From Laguncularia racemosa (taxonomy: Eukaryota > Streptophyta > Magnoliopsida > Myrtales > Combretaceae), in contig JBBMOL010000012.1 in NCBI GenBank assembly GCA_037954665.1, positions 3,844,001 to 3,908,000 of the forward strand: a stretch of 64,000 bases of DNA, read 5' to 3'. Positions within the stretch are counted from its first letter, which is position 1; every line of letters starts with the position of its first letter. Positions 38,434 through 50,154 of the stretch are shown piece by piece. Under the pieces are notes generated by a model. It saw only the letters and a program-made list of their open reading frames with translations. It was not told the DNA's origin and searched no databases. The position numbers and the translations under genes were made by a program.

Positions 38434-39450
38434 ATGTCGTCGCATGGAAGTCTTCATAATAACAACAATAGGAATGATTCTGATAATGGGGGTAAGGTTG
38501 TGACTAGGGCTAAGTTCAATCAAATCCAAGAAAATCTTAGATTGATTATGGAGAGATTGGAGGTTAGGGATAGAAGAAGCCATAATGGTGCAGGAATTAG
38601 GAGGAGACACTCTAGTAGTGAATCTAATGCCAGTAGTGGAAGGAGTAGGAGAGGAAACAATGTTGACAGGCGTAAAAGGATTGAAAGCATCAAGCTGAAA
38701 ATTCTACCTTTCACTAGTAATAGTAAACCAGAGGAATTCCTAGACTAGGTGCCATAGGTTGAGAAGGTGTTTGATTGTTATAAGTGAGATGAGCACATGA
38801 AGGTGAAAATGGCGTCTTTAGCATTTTCTGAATATGCTAGTTTGTGGTGGGATAAATTACAAACTGAGAGACATAAGGCTGATGAGGAGAAAGTGCGTTC
38901 ATGGGCTTTGATGAAAAGGTTGATGAGACGCAGATTTGTGCCAGGCTACTATAAACAGGAGATGCTGTGGAGTTGCAATCCTTGAGGCAGGGTAAGAAGA
39001 GCATAGAAGAGTATGTGAAGGAGTTTGAGACATTAGTAGTAAGATGTGATATCAAGGAAACATCAGATGAATCCATAGCTCGTTTCATCAATGGGTTGAA
39101 GATGGACATTGCCAGTGTAGTGGAACTCCAGCATTATCAGACTCTTGAGGATGTGATTAAATTAGCCAGTCGGATAGAGCGGCATCTGCGCAGGTGGGAT
39201 CAGAAATGGCAGGATTAGAAATCATATCACCACCATAAGTCAGATGAGGGTGAGAGGGAGAAGGAAAGGAAGGAAAAGGGAAAGGCAGTCGTTAGTGAGG
39301 CTGTTGACCAAACACAACAAAAGAGGAGTAGGGATATCAAATGTTTTAAATGTTTAGGACTTGGCCATATTGCTTCTCAATGTCCTAATAAAAGGGTTAT
39401 GGTCATCAAGGGGGACAAAGTTGAGAGTGAGGAAGAAGAACAGAAGAGTA
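38434..39450 (+). pseudogene. X gag with zinc knuckle (several nonsense mutations)
   Basis: ATG at 38434. N-terminal part 38434-38748 is basic and Asn/Ser-rich (MSSHGSLHNNNNRN). Capsid-like segments follow: SLAFSEYASLWWDKLQTERH (38797-38985) and SLRQGKKSIEEYVKEFETLV, ESIARFINGLKMDIASVVEL (38967-39218, shifted frame). The zinc knuckle CFKCLGLGHIASQC is at 39342-39383, intact. Stops at about 38746, 38755, 38785 and 39216 sit where family members usually have Trp or similar codons. An acidic Glu-rich stretch follows the knuckle. Gag would form the particle that packages X RNA. Confidence 0.85.
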
Positions 39451-39569
39451 CTGAGGAAGAAGAGGAAGATGAAGACATTATAGTGAGTCCAGTATAGGGA
39501 GACTTGCTAATGGTTAAGCAAGATGAAGCTGTTCCTAATCAGAGGGCCAATTTATTCCATATCTAGGGC

Positions 39570-40076
39570 ATGGTGCAGGGAAAGACTTGTTTGATTGTGG
39601 TTGACACAGGTAGTTGCACTAATGTTGCTTCAGCAAACTGGGTTACTAAGTTGGGATTACAGGTGGAGCAGCATCTAAGACCTTATGCACTTCATTGGTT
39701 GAGTCTACAGGGAGCTGTTCATGTACACAAACAGGTTCATGGTCTATTGTTTATTGGTGATTATACTAACGAAATTGTTTGTGATGTAGCTCCCATGGAA
39801 GCTACACATTTGATCCTTGGAAGACCTTGGCAGTATGACCTCAGAGCCAAGTATGATGGATACATTAATGAGTATACCATTCAGCAACAGGACAAGACAT
39901 ACAAGCTTCTTCCTGTGAGTCCAACTGAAGTACAACACACAAGATTGATTTACCTTAAGAAGCCCAAGGGAAAGAGGAGTCTGTTTATGTGGCCTAGCAG
40001 GATGGACGATACAGATTTGAGGTCGAATCTTTTTCAACATGGAGGGAATGATACGATTCCAAGAGCTAAGATATGA
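39570..40076 (+). pseudogene. X protease, fused to a short polyprotein tail
   Basis: VVDTGSCTNVASANWVTKLG carries an intact DTG active site, followed by GDYTNEIVCDVAPMEATHLILGRPW. The frame continues through a tail (TDLRSNLFQHGGND) coded by the polypurine tract and the first bases of the 3' LTR, ending at 40074-40076 inside the LTR. A stop at about 39566 separates it from gag, so it is no longer translated as part of gag. The missing pol lies between LILGRPW and the tail in complete relatives. Confidence 0.8.
40041..40048 (+). other. Polypurine tract of X
   Basis: GGAGGGAA immediately precedes the TGATACG start of the 3' LTR. It would prime plus-strand synthesis. Confidence 0.8.
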
Positions 40077-40801
40077 GCGCCAAAGAAAACAAAGTCAATC
40101 TGAGCTATAGGTGGCAGTGCGGGGTCAAAAAGAAGAGGACATAAGCGTCGGGAGGACCCAAGGCGAAGTTCGACCAGCCTTAAGCCGGCCTTGAATAAAG
40201 GCTGGCCGAGTTAACTTCAAGGCCGCCGGCCTTAGTACCGGCCTAAGTGAAGGCCGCTGGCTTTTTGTGCCGGCTTAAGTGAAGGCCGCCGGCTTTTAGT
40301 CTGCCTTGAGCCAACCTTGAATGTTTTCACATAAATTTTTTAGATGATATAAACCGGCGTCCTTAGGGTTTTTCGAGGGAGATTATTTTTCTTGGTTGTA
40401 AAACAGAGACACTTGAGCGGTGTGAATCCTCTTTAGATATCTTTGAATATTGGGGATTGATTTTTCTCTTTATTCTTGTTGTTCTTATCAAATTCTTGGT
40501 TCTATAGAATTTGTGGCGAGTATCGTTTTTGAATTCTAGAATTCTTTAACCATAGTGATTGATTTATAGAACGTGGTCTCTATCGTTCTATGATTTGATT
40601 GCGAAACAGTTTAATTTTATCAATCTTGGCATCTATAGATTGATAATTTTATCCATATCTTTGATTTTATTCGTTAGTACCAAAATCCAGAAAAACCTAA
40701 AAATTTATGTTATTTTATTGTTGTTGATGATTTGGTTTGTTTGAAGGAATTTGAATCCGATTCTGCATCATTTGGTATCTGAGCATACTGAATCCGTGTC
40801 A
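40049..40801 (+). repeat. 3' LTR of element X
   Basis: Starts TGATACGATTCC and ends CGTGTCA. It is shorter than the 5' copy, mainly in the GC-rich patch (40165-40320), where one repeat unit is missing. The PBS-like copy at 40771-40784 has one mismatch (TTTGGTATCTGAGC). Confidence 0.9.
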
Positions 40802-41281
40802 CTCTCTCATGTAAAGTGATGTGTTTTAATATGAAAATTGACCTCTCAAAACCCTACTTAAGCAAGTATTTATACTTGGTCCCTTTAGGGTTAGAAAGTC
40901 TACAAAATTACAACTATGCCACTTTTAAGGTGATCGGTCCTAAATGAAAATTACAAACAAATGAAAGTTTCTGAAAAAGAAAATTACAACAAAGAATGGT
41001 CCAATAACAATTAAAAAGTACAAAAATAATATAAATCTTCAAGAGCTAATGCTTTGAAGTGAAATTAATCGCAGTGGGCCTTTGGATGGAAATTTGATGA
41101 TGTCCAGTAGCCATCAACTAATGTAAGTCATTTGACACCCCATGGAGAAATATTATTGTACCTGTAAGATTATTACTCAAATATTTATTAGATAAAAGAA
41201 ATAGAGTGAAATATGAGCGATTTGGATCATCATCCAAATCAAGTTCTGAGAACATCTATGGTGCCGGAAAATTTCCCATCA

Positions 41282-43167
41282 TCTCCTCAGGTTTCTAAAA
41301 GATTTGCCCTCAAATCTAGAGGGTCATTTCTGGAATTGAACCCGAACATCTCTATTAACCTGTTCTCCCGATTACCAGATGTAGTGGAAGTAGTTCTAAT
41401 CTGCTCCTGAAACTAGTGCACCTCAAACGGAGTCATAGGTAATAGTACTATGCGAGACCTTCCCATATTGAACATATAAGTGTTCTTGAATCCATCATGT
41501 AACACCTTATGATCAAACATCCAGGGCCTACCCAACAGCAAATGGAATGCACACATAAGAATCACATCACATAGAATCTGATCGTGATATTTCTATCCAA
41601 TACTCACAGGCACCTTCACCCTTAGCATAACATGCATATTGCCTTAATTGTCTAACCAATGCAAGTCATAAGGGCTAGGATGTGGACTAGTAGATAAATG
41701 TAATTTGTCTACTAGTGCAGCAGATATAACATTCGTGCAATTACCACTATCAATAATGAGTACACAAAGGTTACCTCTAATCCTACAAGAGATGTGGAAT
41801 ATGTTCTCCCTCTATATGTCACTAGCATCAGGAGATAAGGTTAGAGTCCTACGTAACACATTAATAGGTAGATATTGTTTACTTATACGCTCCTCATGTG
41901 TTTCTATAGTTTGGTCATCATAATACTCCTACAATGCTATAAATAAGTCTGTAGGCTTAGCCTGTTCCTTCTCAACATCTTCCCCAGCGCCCTCCAAAAT
42001 AGTCATCACCCTCTTATTTGGACACTGTGCTGCCATGTGCCTAAATCCCATACACTTAAAGCATTTGATTTAATGTACTTTTCCACTAGTAGATCTAGGA
42101 ACAGTTTGCTTCACATCTGGTGTTATCACCTCTTTACCCTTCTCAGAGGGTATATTTTCTCTGGTAATGCTAGGGGTAGTTTTGTCCACTACTCTCACTA
42201 TCTCACCTACCGCCTTTACCCCTCCTAATCAACCGTCGGCTGCCATAAGTTTTGTAGTAGTATTGGGCCTACTGCTCAGAGCCTTGAACAAGTTGGACCT
42301 TCTTTGCCTCTCTACTTTCAAGGCCAACTGAATAGCCTCATCAAGTGTACTATAGCGCTGTAGCTCAACAACACACGCTATCTCATATTTCAGCCTTGAG
42401 ACGAAGCGTGCTAGGGTTTGTTCTAGAGGTTCGATTGACCTACATCTAATCATGAAGGTTTCAAATTCCTGCACATAATTATCCACTGTTTTGCTTCCCT
42501 GCCTTAAAGTCTGTAGTCACATAAACAGTTCTTGTTTGTAGTGCTCAGGAATAAATCTTTTTTTCAATACTCTTTTCATATCCCTCCATGTCTGAATCTC
42601 AGCTTCCCCATCCCTACGCCTACTGATAATCAAATTCTTCCACCATAGTGCAGTGTATCCTGTAAACTCGACAGCAGCCAATCGGACTCTAATATTATCA
42701 TCGATCTCATAATGTTCAAATAGACCCTCAACTTTGTCCTCCTAGTCAAAATAATTATCAACTGATCCCTTGCCGTCATAAGAAGGCATCTGTAGCTTCA
42801 CATACTCCAATCCCCGAGGTGGTCTGAAATCCCTATTCTGCTATAGATTAGCCTAAAAGTTGTCATCCCTTTCTTTCCTGTAAGGATAATGATCCACATC
42901 TATCATTCTATTCAGATTTTCATCCCCCACTACTCCATCTCTCTGAAGGTTCTGTGGAGTTACCTGAGGTAGTGCCTGAAGGTTCACCATTGGTGGTTGT
43001 GGTAATGTCATCCTATCAATCCTAGTTGGCAAAGTAACAACTATGGTAGTAAGCTCCTGGAGTAGTTCTTCTAAAGTCCTCCTACCTGCAATATTATGAC
43101 CCTAACCTCTACTAACCTGGCTATTGGCTTCATTGCCAATTCCCCCATTTAAACTTTCATTGGACAT
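41282..43167 (-). pseudogene. Y gag-protease (no pol)
   Basis: Minus-strand ATG at 43165-43167. Gag segments: RTLEELLQELTTIVVTLPTR and, at 42486-42229, EPLEQTLARFVSRLKYEIAC, VVELQRYSTLDEAIQLALKV. The zinc knuckle CFKCMGFRHMAAQC is at 42022-42063, intact. Protease: NCTNVISAALVDKLHL near 41750, then CAFHLLLGRPWMF near 41540; the DTG region is degraded. After MTPFEVH-like sequence near 41410 it passes into the tail DLRANLL and the 3' LTR, with no RT, RNase H or integrase. Several stops are present. Confidence 0.8.
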
Positions 43168-44244
43168 GTTGTGATTTAAGAAGTAATCCTACAAATTATA
43201 GCACACTCCTTTAACAACACCAACCCACATGTTTAACAACCACAATAATGCAATAGCTCACGTTTCATAAAGAATTATAGGCACAAGGAAATAATTTAAT
43301 ACTCCAAGTAAAGTTCAATAAATGAAGTACACACACAATTACTTTCAAGTAGTTAAAATTAAATTCAACTACAAGTGCTTAAGTAACTAGTCAATTACTT
43401 TCATACTTTAATGACTTGTTTGAATTCAAATCTAATACTCAAACCTTCCTTTCTTAGCCACGATATACACTCACACTTTAGCTTCAATGTGCAGCTACTT
43501 ACTCCACACAATTCCACAAATTCACAAATGGCAATTCCCTCACTCAACACACAAACACAACACTAACAATTCAATACTCATTTTTACACCACAATTCATA
43601 CACATACAACCACAGTGTAACAACCTCCACAATTTTTATTTTTTATTTTTTGCAATCACAACTCTACACACACTCCATGGTTCACACTCCCAAACATACA
43701 AGTTTCACCACTACAAACACTAAAGCAAACCGCAACTTATACACCAAAATAGCAACAATTCAAATTTGAAAATCAAACCACTTCACTAATTGCAACCCTT
43801 CCTCAAATGGTAAGACATAATTTTCAAATTCAAAAAACCATTCATTAACTTCTTCAACTTAATATTTGTTTTGAAAATCAAATAACTTCCAAATCTTCCA
43901 CACAACTCAAATCTGAAAATGCTCAATCACACCCTCCATTTTTCCAAAAACAAACATGTAAGGATCACAATTCTTCTTCCTACACAATTGCACTTCCAAA
44001 TTTATATTCAAAATACACTGACACTCCTCTTCCTTCACGATGAAGCCCACAACATAGAAGCTTCAACAAGTACTCAAAACTCACTCCAATAAGCAGTAAG
44101 TTCAACTTATACTCAAGATAAATCACACCACTTCAAGCAATTATAACAACAATTTCAATTTACTCCCAATTTCGGAATTGAAGATGTAAGAACATGAACC
44201 CTAAATTTTCTAAATTCAAAATCAAATAACCCTTCTCACAACCT
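43168..44244 (-). other. Y untranslated leader
   Basis: About 1.1 kb between PBS and gag ATG, CA-rich on the plus strand and without coding features. Such leaders carry packaging and dimerisation signals in other LTR elements; none can be named here. Confidence 0.5.
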
Positions 44245-44264
44245 CAAGCTCTGATACCAAAAAC
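44245..44264 (-). other. Primer-binding site of Y (tRNA-iMet type)
   Basis: The minus strand reads TTTTTGGTATCAGAGCTTGA immediately inside the 5' LTR. Confidence 0.9.
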
Positions 44265-44265
44265 A

Positions 44266-45272
44266 TGATGTGCCTAAAAGGGGATTAAGCACAAGCAATG
44301 AACTAATTAACCATCACTAAAAATGGCAAGATCAATTCGGTTCAAGGTAAAGCAAATTGTTGCATGACCCTAATTGCAATAGATGATCCGAATGATGTAT
44401 TTTATGAAATGAATTATCACAATGATATATTCCTCAATGAAGATCACTAATACTCTTGAATACCATGTGAAATAATACATAAATTCAACAAGAACAATGA
44501 CCGTAATTCCACCTTCCAAAAGGGATTGATTTCACGGTTCAAAAATGTGCAAAAGGAAGACTAGAAATCAAGTTTAAAAGTAACTCAATTAAGCACTAAT
44601 AATTCGAATAACAAGGAACCAAATCCGACCAAGAAATAATTCAATCCAACCTTAGATATTACACTAGAGAAGAAAAGAAAAGAAAACAATTAGAAATTGA
44701 TGTGACTCATAATTTCAATTGTTGCATTCGCCACAATCTCAACTCTTGGGATTGAAATTGATAAGCGAAAATTGAACTAGGATAACCTTAAGCTCTCTCA
44801 CATAAAGTGATGTGTTTTAATCTGAAAATTGGCCTCCTCGAAACCCTACTTAAGTAAGTATTTATACTTGCTCCCTTTAGGGTTAGAAAGTCTACAAAAT
44901 TACAACTATGTCACTTTTAAGGTGACCGGTCCTAAATGAAAATTACAAACAAATGAAAGTGTCTCAAAAGAAAATTACAACGTAAAATGGTCAAATAATA
45001 ATTACAAAGTACAAAAATAATATAAATCTTTAAGAGCCAATGCTTCAAAGTGAAATCAATCACAACGGGCCTTTGGATGCAAATCTGATAATGTCTCGTG
45101 GCCATCAACTAATGTAAGTCATTTAGCATCCTATGGAGAAATATTATTGTACCTATAAGATTATTACTCAAATATTTATTAGATAAAAGAAATAAAGTGA
45201 AATATGAGCGATTTAGATCATCATCCAAATTGAGTTCTAAGAGCATCTATGGTGTTGGAAAATTTCCCATCA
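44266..45272 (-). repeat. 5' LTR of element Y
   Basis: 1007 bp, TGATGTGCCTAAAAGG to TTTCCCATCA in plus-strand reading. Uninterrupted, and therefore the reference for the split 3' LTR and the solo LTR at 50155-51163. Confidence 0.9.
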
Positions 45273-47240
45273 TTTAAATGCATTAGATACACATGAATGT
45301 GATGCACCAGTATCAAATAGAACATATGCTTTAAGCAAAATATACTAGTAGTGTACCTATTAATGTATCTATATCTAGAGTGTCCTGTCTTATAGTGCAA
45401 ACACTCATGCTGGTGCCCTTTGTCTTAGCCTTACATGCTAAGGTCTACCACCATTGTACCTAACTTGGTTTCTTCTTACTAGTGTTAGTTGCACATATTG
45501 CCCTCCAGTGTTTAGGTAACTAACCATTCTGTGATCCCATTGTTTGTAGGAGAAACAAAGTATGGGAGGTATTGATTTCTCTAAATAAGTTTTGCTACTG
45601 TGCCTTGTCTTTTCACATGAAAAATAGGCACCCAATGACCATTTGTATTCATTTAGCTCGTGTGGCTTATAACACCTTATCAATCTGTTTCCTTAACCCA
45701 TATATGAGGTTAGAGTTAGGAATGCAGGGCGGGTTGGCTCGTAGAGCCTATAAAAGTTTTGTGGGGCAGGCTAAAAATTTTGGCCGGTGGAAGCTATGGG
45801 TCATTTTAGCTCGCGAGTCGACACGAGCCAACTTGCCATAGGTGCGAGTTAGCCCACACGACCTAAAAAAAAAACTAAAATTAGCTTACTAAACTGTCTA
45901 ATATCAATAATAAAACTAAAAGTAAAGTAAGTAAATAAACTAAAAAGCAAAAGTAACAACTAAAAAGGAGATGCAATACACAAATACAACACGAAACTTC
46001 TATATTCAAATCATGATTTCGTGCTTAGTCACTGCCACTAGAATATAGAAGAAAAAAAAAAGTTTAACATTACCTTAGAGTTAAACAAATTAAATGGTTG
46101 CAAAAAAAAAAGAGTTGATGATGAAAATGATTTTTTTTTTATTTCATAAAAAAAAAAAAACTCTATGTGGGGCATGCTGACTCGTATTAGGTCGCGCAGT
46201 GGGGTGGGCCGAATTTTTGGACCCGCAACATGTATGGGCCAACGCTGGCTGACCTTCTTCAACTCGTGGGCCAGTGCAGGTTGAGGTAGGCTAGCCCATT
46301 TGACCCACTTTCATAACTCTAGGTGAGGTCCTAGCTTGAGAAGAGAGCACAATAATGACCATAGGTCTGGTATGCACTGTATGGGGGTCTTTTTCCTTTC
46401 TCTTGAATTACAACACCCTAGGTAAGTCTTTTTCTCAATGCCATCCTAATTCCTAGAGTCTTCATCTCTTTAGTCCTCTTATGACTCTATTCTAGGAGCT
46501 TAGCCTTGTTTATTGCTTCAGAGTAAGTGTTTGGTTAAAATGCAACTACTTCATGTTGTAAGGTGGTTTCTAACCCTAACACAAACTGATGAGCTATAGA
46601 ATTCTTATCAATTATAAAGGCAAGTGGCATAAATTTCATCAAGCGATTAAGTTTAGCTTCATACTCATCTACTGACCTCTTTCCTTAATAGCAGCTGTAG
46701 TGTATTGCCCACATCCTATCCCTTATGTTATTAGAGAAATATTATTCATAAAACGTCTCCTTAAACCACTCCCATGTGATTGGTCCTACAGTGAGTCTAA
46801 CAACACTCAACCACCATTCAGAAGCCGAGCTTATCAACAAATAAGTAGCATACTTCACCTTTTTACCTTTAGGAGTTCCAAAAGCTTCAAATGTCTTTTT
46901 TAATTCATCAACCTACTACTCAGTATCTAGTAGATCATTAAACTTACGCTTGAACTCCCTAACCATTCCAATAAAATAGTCCGGACTCACTTGCCCAACT
47001 AGTATCTCTCCAATCTCTCCCATCATTTGTACCTGTCTAACATTCAACACTTGCAGCTCTTGTATTTGTTGTTGCTACTATACTACCACTCCTATTAGAG
47101 TATGAATGGTCTTTGGCATCTATATAGCATTGATTTCATTTCCTCCCTATCCATATTAAGGTGGTTTGGGTGACATTCTATTATTAGGAGTATCACCTCT
47201 AGCTCTTGAGGTTGATCATGGTCTTGATATTCTCCTAGGC
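45273..47240 (-). pseudogene. Element Z1: Tekay-like gag and start of protease, degenerate
   Basis: From about 47230 downward on the minus strand: GTPKGKKVKYATYLLISSAS, EWWLSVVRLTVGPITWEWFK, SVDEYEAKLNRLMKF and HQFVLGLETTLQHEV, the capsid segments of Tekay/Del gag. A damaged zinc-knuckle region follows at about 45660-45540 (YFSCEKTRHSSKT, CFSYKQWDH), then the protease motif FDTGASHSCVSNAFK ending at the Y insertion (45273). The remaining protease is at 35491-35802. A small hAT element (45711-46321) splits the region between capsid and knuckle. Several stops are present. Confidence 0.8.
45711..46321. mobile_element. Short non-autonomous hAT-like element inside Z1 gag
   Basis: Ends TAGAGTTAGGAATGCAGGGC and, inverted, TAGAGTTATGAAAGTGGGTC. 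Flanks TATGAGGT (45703-45710) and GGTGAGGT (46322-46329) match at 6 of 8 bases, as expected for an old 8-bp duplication. The ends are rich in GGGC/GCCC, CGGG and GGCTAGCCC words, while the middle (45870-46170) is AT-rich. No coding sequence is recognised in its 611 bp. Confidence 0.75.
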
Positions 47241-47504
47241 ATTCTATAAAATACATTATAATAGTGAGGAAAAAAAATATAAGAATTTATACATTCCTCA
47301 AAGTATGGAATATTTAAAAATGAAATTTTAAATATTACTAAAGTGATTAATTAATCAATAATATTAGTCCCATTTACTAACTACTCTCATCATGTATCAT
47401 CATTCTACAATTCAATGCCTAATTTATCTAAAGATCATGACTTACTTTCTACTATTTGCAACTTATATCTATTGATCCTCACCTAATCCTAAAGATCATG
47501 AAAC

Positions 47505-47527
47505 CTAAGCTCTAATACCACCTAAGC
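47505..47527 (-). other. Candidate primer-binding site of Z1
   Basis: The minus strand reads GGTGGTATTAGAGCTTAGG, a near match to the initiator-Met PBS (TGGTATCAGAGC) with one mismatch. It lies about 270 bp upstream of the gag coding remnant, where a Tekay-type leader would place it. Confidence 0.6.
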
Positions 47528-49330
47528 TATAATGCCTTAGAACTTGAGATGAGTATAGCTCGTCATGTGTCCTCATTAGGTGAAGACACATGAGGGCTTA
47601 AACACTTCAAATCTCCAACTTTTATATTCATATCCTCATAATGATAAAGAAAATCATTTGCCACATACAAGAGGTTAGAAAGAGCTTTTTTTTTTTTCAT
47701 TAGAAATACATAATAAACATTCTCCTCAAATTATTACAATGAAAGTGTATAACATTCAATTACAACAAAAATCTCAAATTAACTAACAAGTCATCCAATA
47801 TGTGGCTTTCCTTATTCTATCTACTAATCATCATAATAGACATATTCTACATTCTCCTCAAATTATTGATTTGTCTCTACCAATGTTTAATAATATCCTA
47901 CCACTTCTCTTATGGTACCTGCAACTAAGAATGGGTCTCATAAGGGATGAGTTAATGCCTAGTATAATGTATACCTACACACGCATACATATGCCATGCT
48001 AGAAATATCATCAAATACATAATGCAACATGATATTCATACATGAGTTATTTATCTTTCACATCACGTAATCTAACACGCAATTCTCATCATCATATCAA
48101 AATACAACCTTACACATATCCACACAATTCTTCCACAAACAAATATATATGTATATATACAACAAAGGGTACTCCTCTTTGTCAATGAGTCTATTCATAC
48201 ATAATAATAATACATGTGATAGTAGGTACTCTTCACTGTCCATAAGTCCTTTCACAATAAAATCCTTCCACAACACACACAACATCCTTCCACATTCTAC
48301 TCGAATCATTTTGGTACACGACTTCATTAAGGACAACGTTACATACTAATCATGAAGGTGTCACCCTAAGAGCACTGACCACTCTCGATTTCTCAAACTC
48401 AGTAAATCACAATCACATGTGCAATCGATCATGTTCTTTTATAATATCATTTAATCCACACACAATTTCTATCTTAGCAATCACAAGCAACAAACATGGT
48501 ATACATGTTCCTTAATCTCCAATAGTTGATTCCTTACACTTCTACAGTCTCACAAATCCTCAAAATCTATACACATTCCCAATTACATCTCCTTAGGATT
48601 GCATGTGATTGAAGTAAGATGAAGTGGAAAAGGTTCTAAATTAACACAACCATGTAGGAAGCCATGTAGAAGAACACGAGGTAGAACACGACCGTGCTAA
48701 AGGTCATGTACCATTCTATGTTTTTTTGGTTTCTAGCACACCTAAGTACACGGTCAGATATTTGGCCATGTACTTTAACATGGTTAGGTATATGGTTATG
48801 TATAGTAGCCATGTATCTATTTGTAAATTTTTGCAATTTAACTTGCCTAAGTACACAAGCATGCTAGTGACCATATATACCTTACTACATACCTTCAAAT
48901 TTCAGCACAGGCAAGTACACTGGTTTATACCTAGTTGTGTAGGTCACTGTTCATCTTGAATTCGATTTCCAATTTACAAAAATCCTAAATCTTTCTAACC
49001 TTAATTCAAATCCAACACTTATCAACCTAATTATGCATTATTTTTCATAGAAAATACAAATTAAGGTTAGTTTAATGACTTATCAATTTGAATCATTCTA
49101 ATGCTTAAATTCTTGTCTTCAGCCTTTTGTCACACAATTCAATCTGCAAGGAATTCTAAAGGGTTATTCAATAATTCATGCTATATGTATGTGAGTGACA
49201 ACCAATTGTTATTGATTGATACTTACCTTAATCCAATAGGTGAATTTCGGAATGTGTTCGTCTTCTTCTCTCTTAGGTCTTTGAAAAGAGTATTTAGGGT
49301 TATAGGTGGTGAAAATAGGTAAAAGGGTTA
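47528..49330 (-). repeat. Probable degraded 5' LTR of Z1
   Basis: Follows the PBS outward from gag. It contains two copies of a GGTACTC(C/T)TC...GTC(A/C)AT block about 56 bp apart (48167, 48223) and degraded ACGGTC/GGCCATGTAC words (48670-48960) like those in many Tekay-type LTRs. The outer end and any target duplication could not be found. No gene is supported in this region. Confidence 0.45.
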
Positions 49331-50154
49331 AGTTGTGGTATAATGGACTATTTATACCTCATAGTCAAATTACTTAATTGCCTCTACTTCTTTAAGTTAA
49401 TTACTTCATTAACCTTGTGTGAACTTTAATAATTAATGAACTAAGTATTTGCAATATTATGGCGACTATGTGGCTTTAGGTTAGTCACCATGGCCATAAA
49501 TATCCCTATTCATGACTTCTTCTACCTAAACTTCCACTAGCTCATTCTCAAATTCCAATTTCCCTTTTAGTCACTTTCTTCCTCCTCATATGTGTTCTCC
49601 TTTCCTGTCTTCCTAAATGCCTTTTGATTAAAGGTGAGTTTAAATGATTAACTGTAGTGGTTTCCTTTCCTTTTTTTTTTTTTTATACAGATCCATTCTC
49701 TTTTAACTCCCACAAAAGATCTCTTGTTCTCTTTGGAGAAAGATTTGTTGAGGCTTTTTGTTAAAGGTGAGGGAATTTGGTAAGTGGTATTTGGTTTCAA
49801 GGGATGGTTGATCAACAATGTATAAATCTAGTACAGGATTACGATGGGCTAAATTTACTAGAGTCGAAGGCAAGGTAGGCTCAAGAGGAAGGGCTAGTAG
49901 GTTGTTTGACATAATAAAGAGAGGTTTGATTTTCCTTTGGATGAGATGAAGGAATTGGTGTATTGATAGAGGAAAGGTCAATGATGAGTGTGTTTTCTTT
50001 GTGGGCAATAGGTTCACTATTATTTTCCTGAAATATGGATGATTGTTTATAATAATATTTATCAACAAATAATAAACATCTTATAAGAACTAACAACTTA
50101 TTAAATTTAAGGAAAATTGTAATTATACCTTAAAAATTAGTAATCCAGTATAGA

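Larger units (their letters stand above)
37345..40801 (+). mobile_element. Element X: non-autonomous TR-GAG-like gypsy element
   Basis: LTRs at 37345-38119 and 40049-40801 are flanked by perfect CTCTC (37340-37344 and 40802-40806). The empty site is visible in the other Y LTR near 44795, which has a single CTCTCTC. The 1.93-kb interior has a PBS, gag, zinc knuckle and protease, then a polypurine tract directly before the 3' LTR. RT, RNase H and integrase are absent. The whole element is 3457 bp. In-frame stops lie mainly where Trp or Gln codons are expected, so its gag is now broken. Confidence 0.9.
35811..41281 (-). repeat. 3' LTR of element Y, split by two insertions
   Basis: Three pieces (35811-36185, 37184-37344, 40807-41281) total about 1.01 kb and align in order to 44266-45272. 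The first base is C where the other LTR has T. The gaps are a solo LTR (36186-37178) and element X (37345-40801), each with its own target duplication. The intact copy gives a direct empty-site comparison at about 44640 and 44795. Confidence 0.9.
35811..45272 (-). mobile_element. Element Y: non-autonomous TR-GAG-like gypsy element with two insertions in its 3' LTR
   Basis: Perfect 5-bp TTTAA flanks (35806-35810 and 45273-45277). The 5' LTR is 44266-45272, and the 3' LTR is spread over 35811-36185, 37184-37344 and 40807-41281. The internal part is only 2984 bp (41282-44265), with gag and protease but no RT, RNase H or integrase. Without insertions Y is about 5.0 kb. The PBS (CTCTGATACCAAAAA, plus strand) and PPT flank are present, so the signals for replication in trans exist. 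LTR start TGATGTGCCTAA and the PPT flank (GATTTGAG.GCAAATCTT) resemble those of W. Confidence 0.9.
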
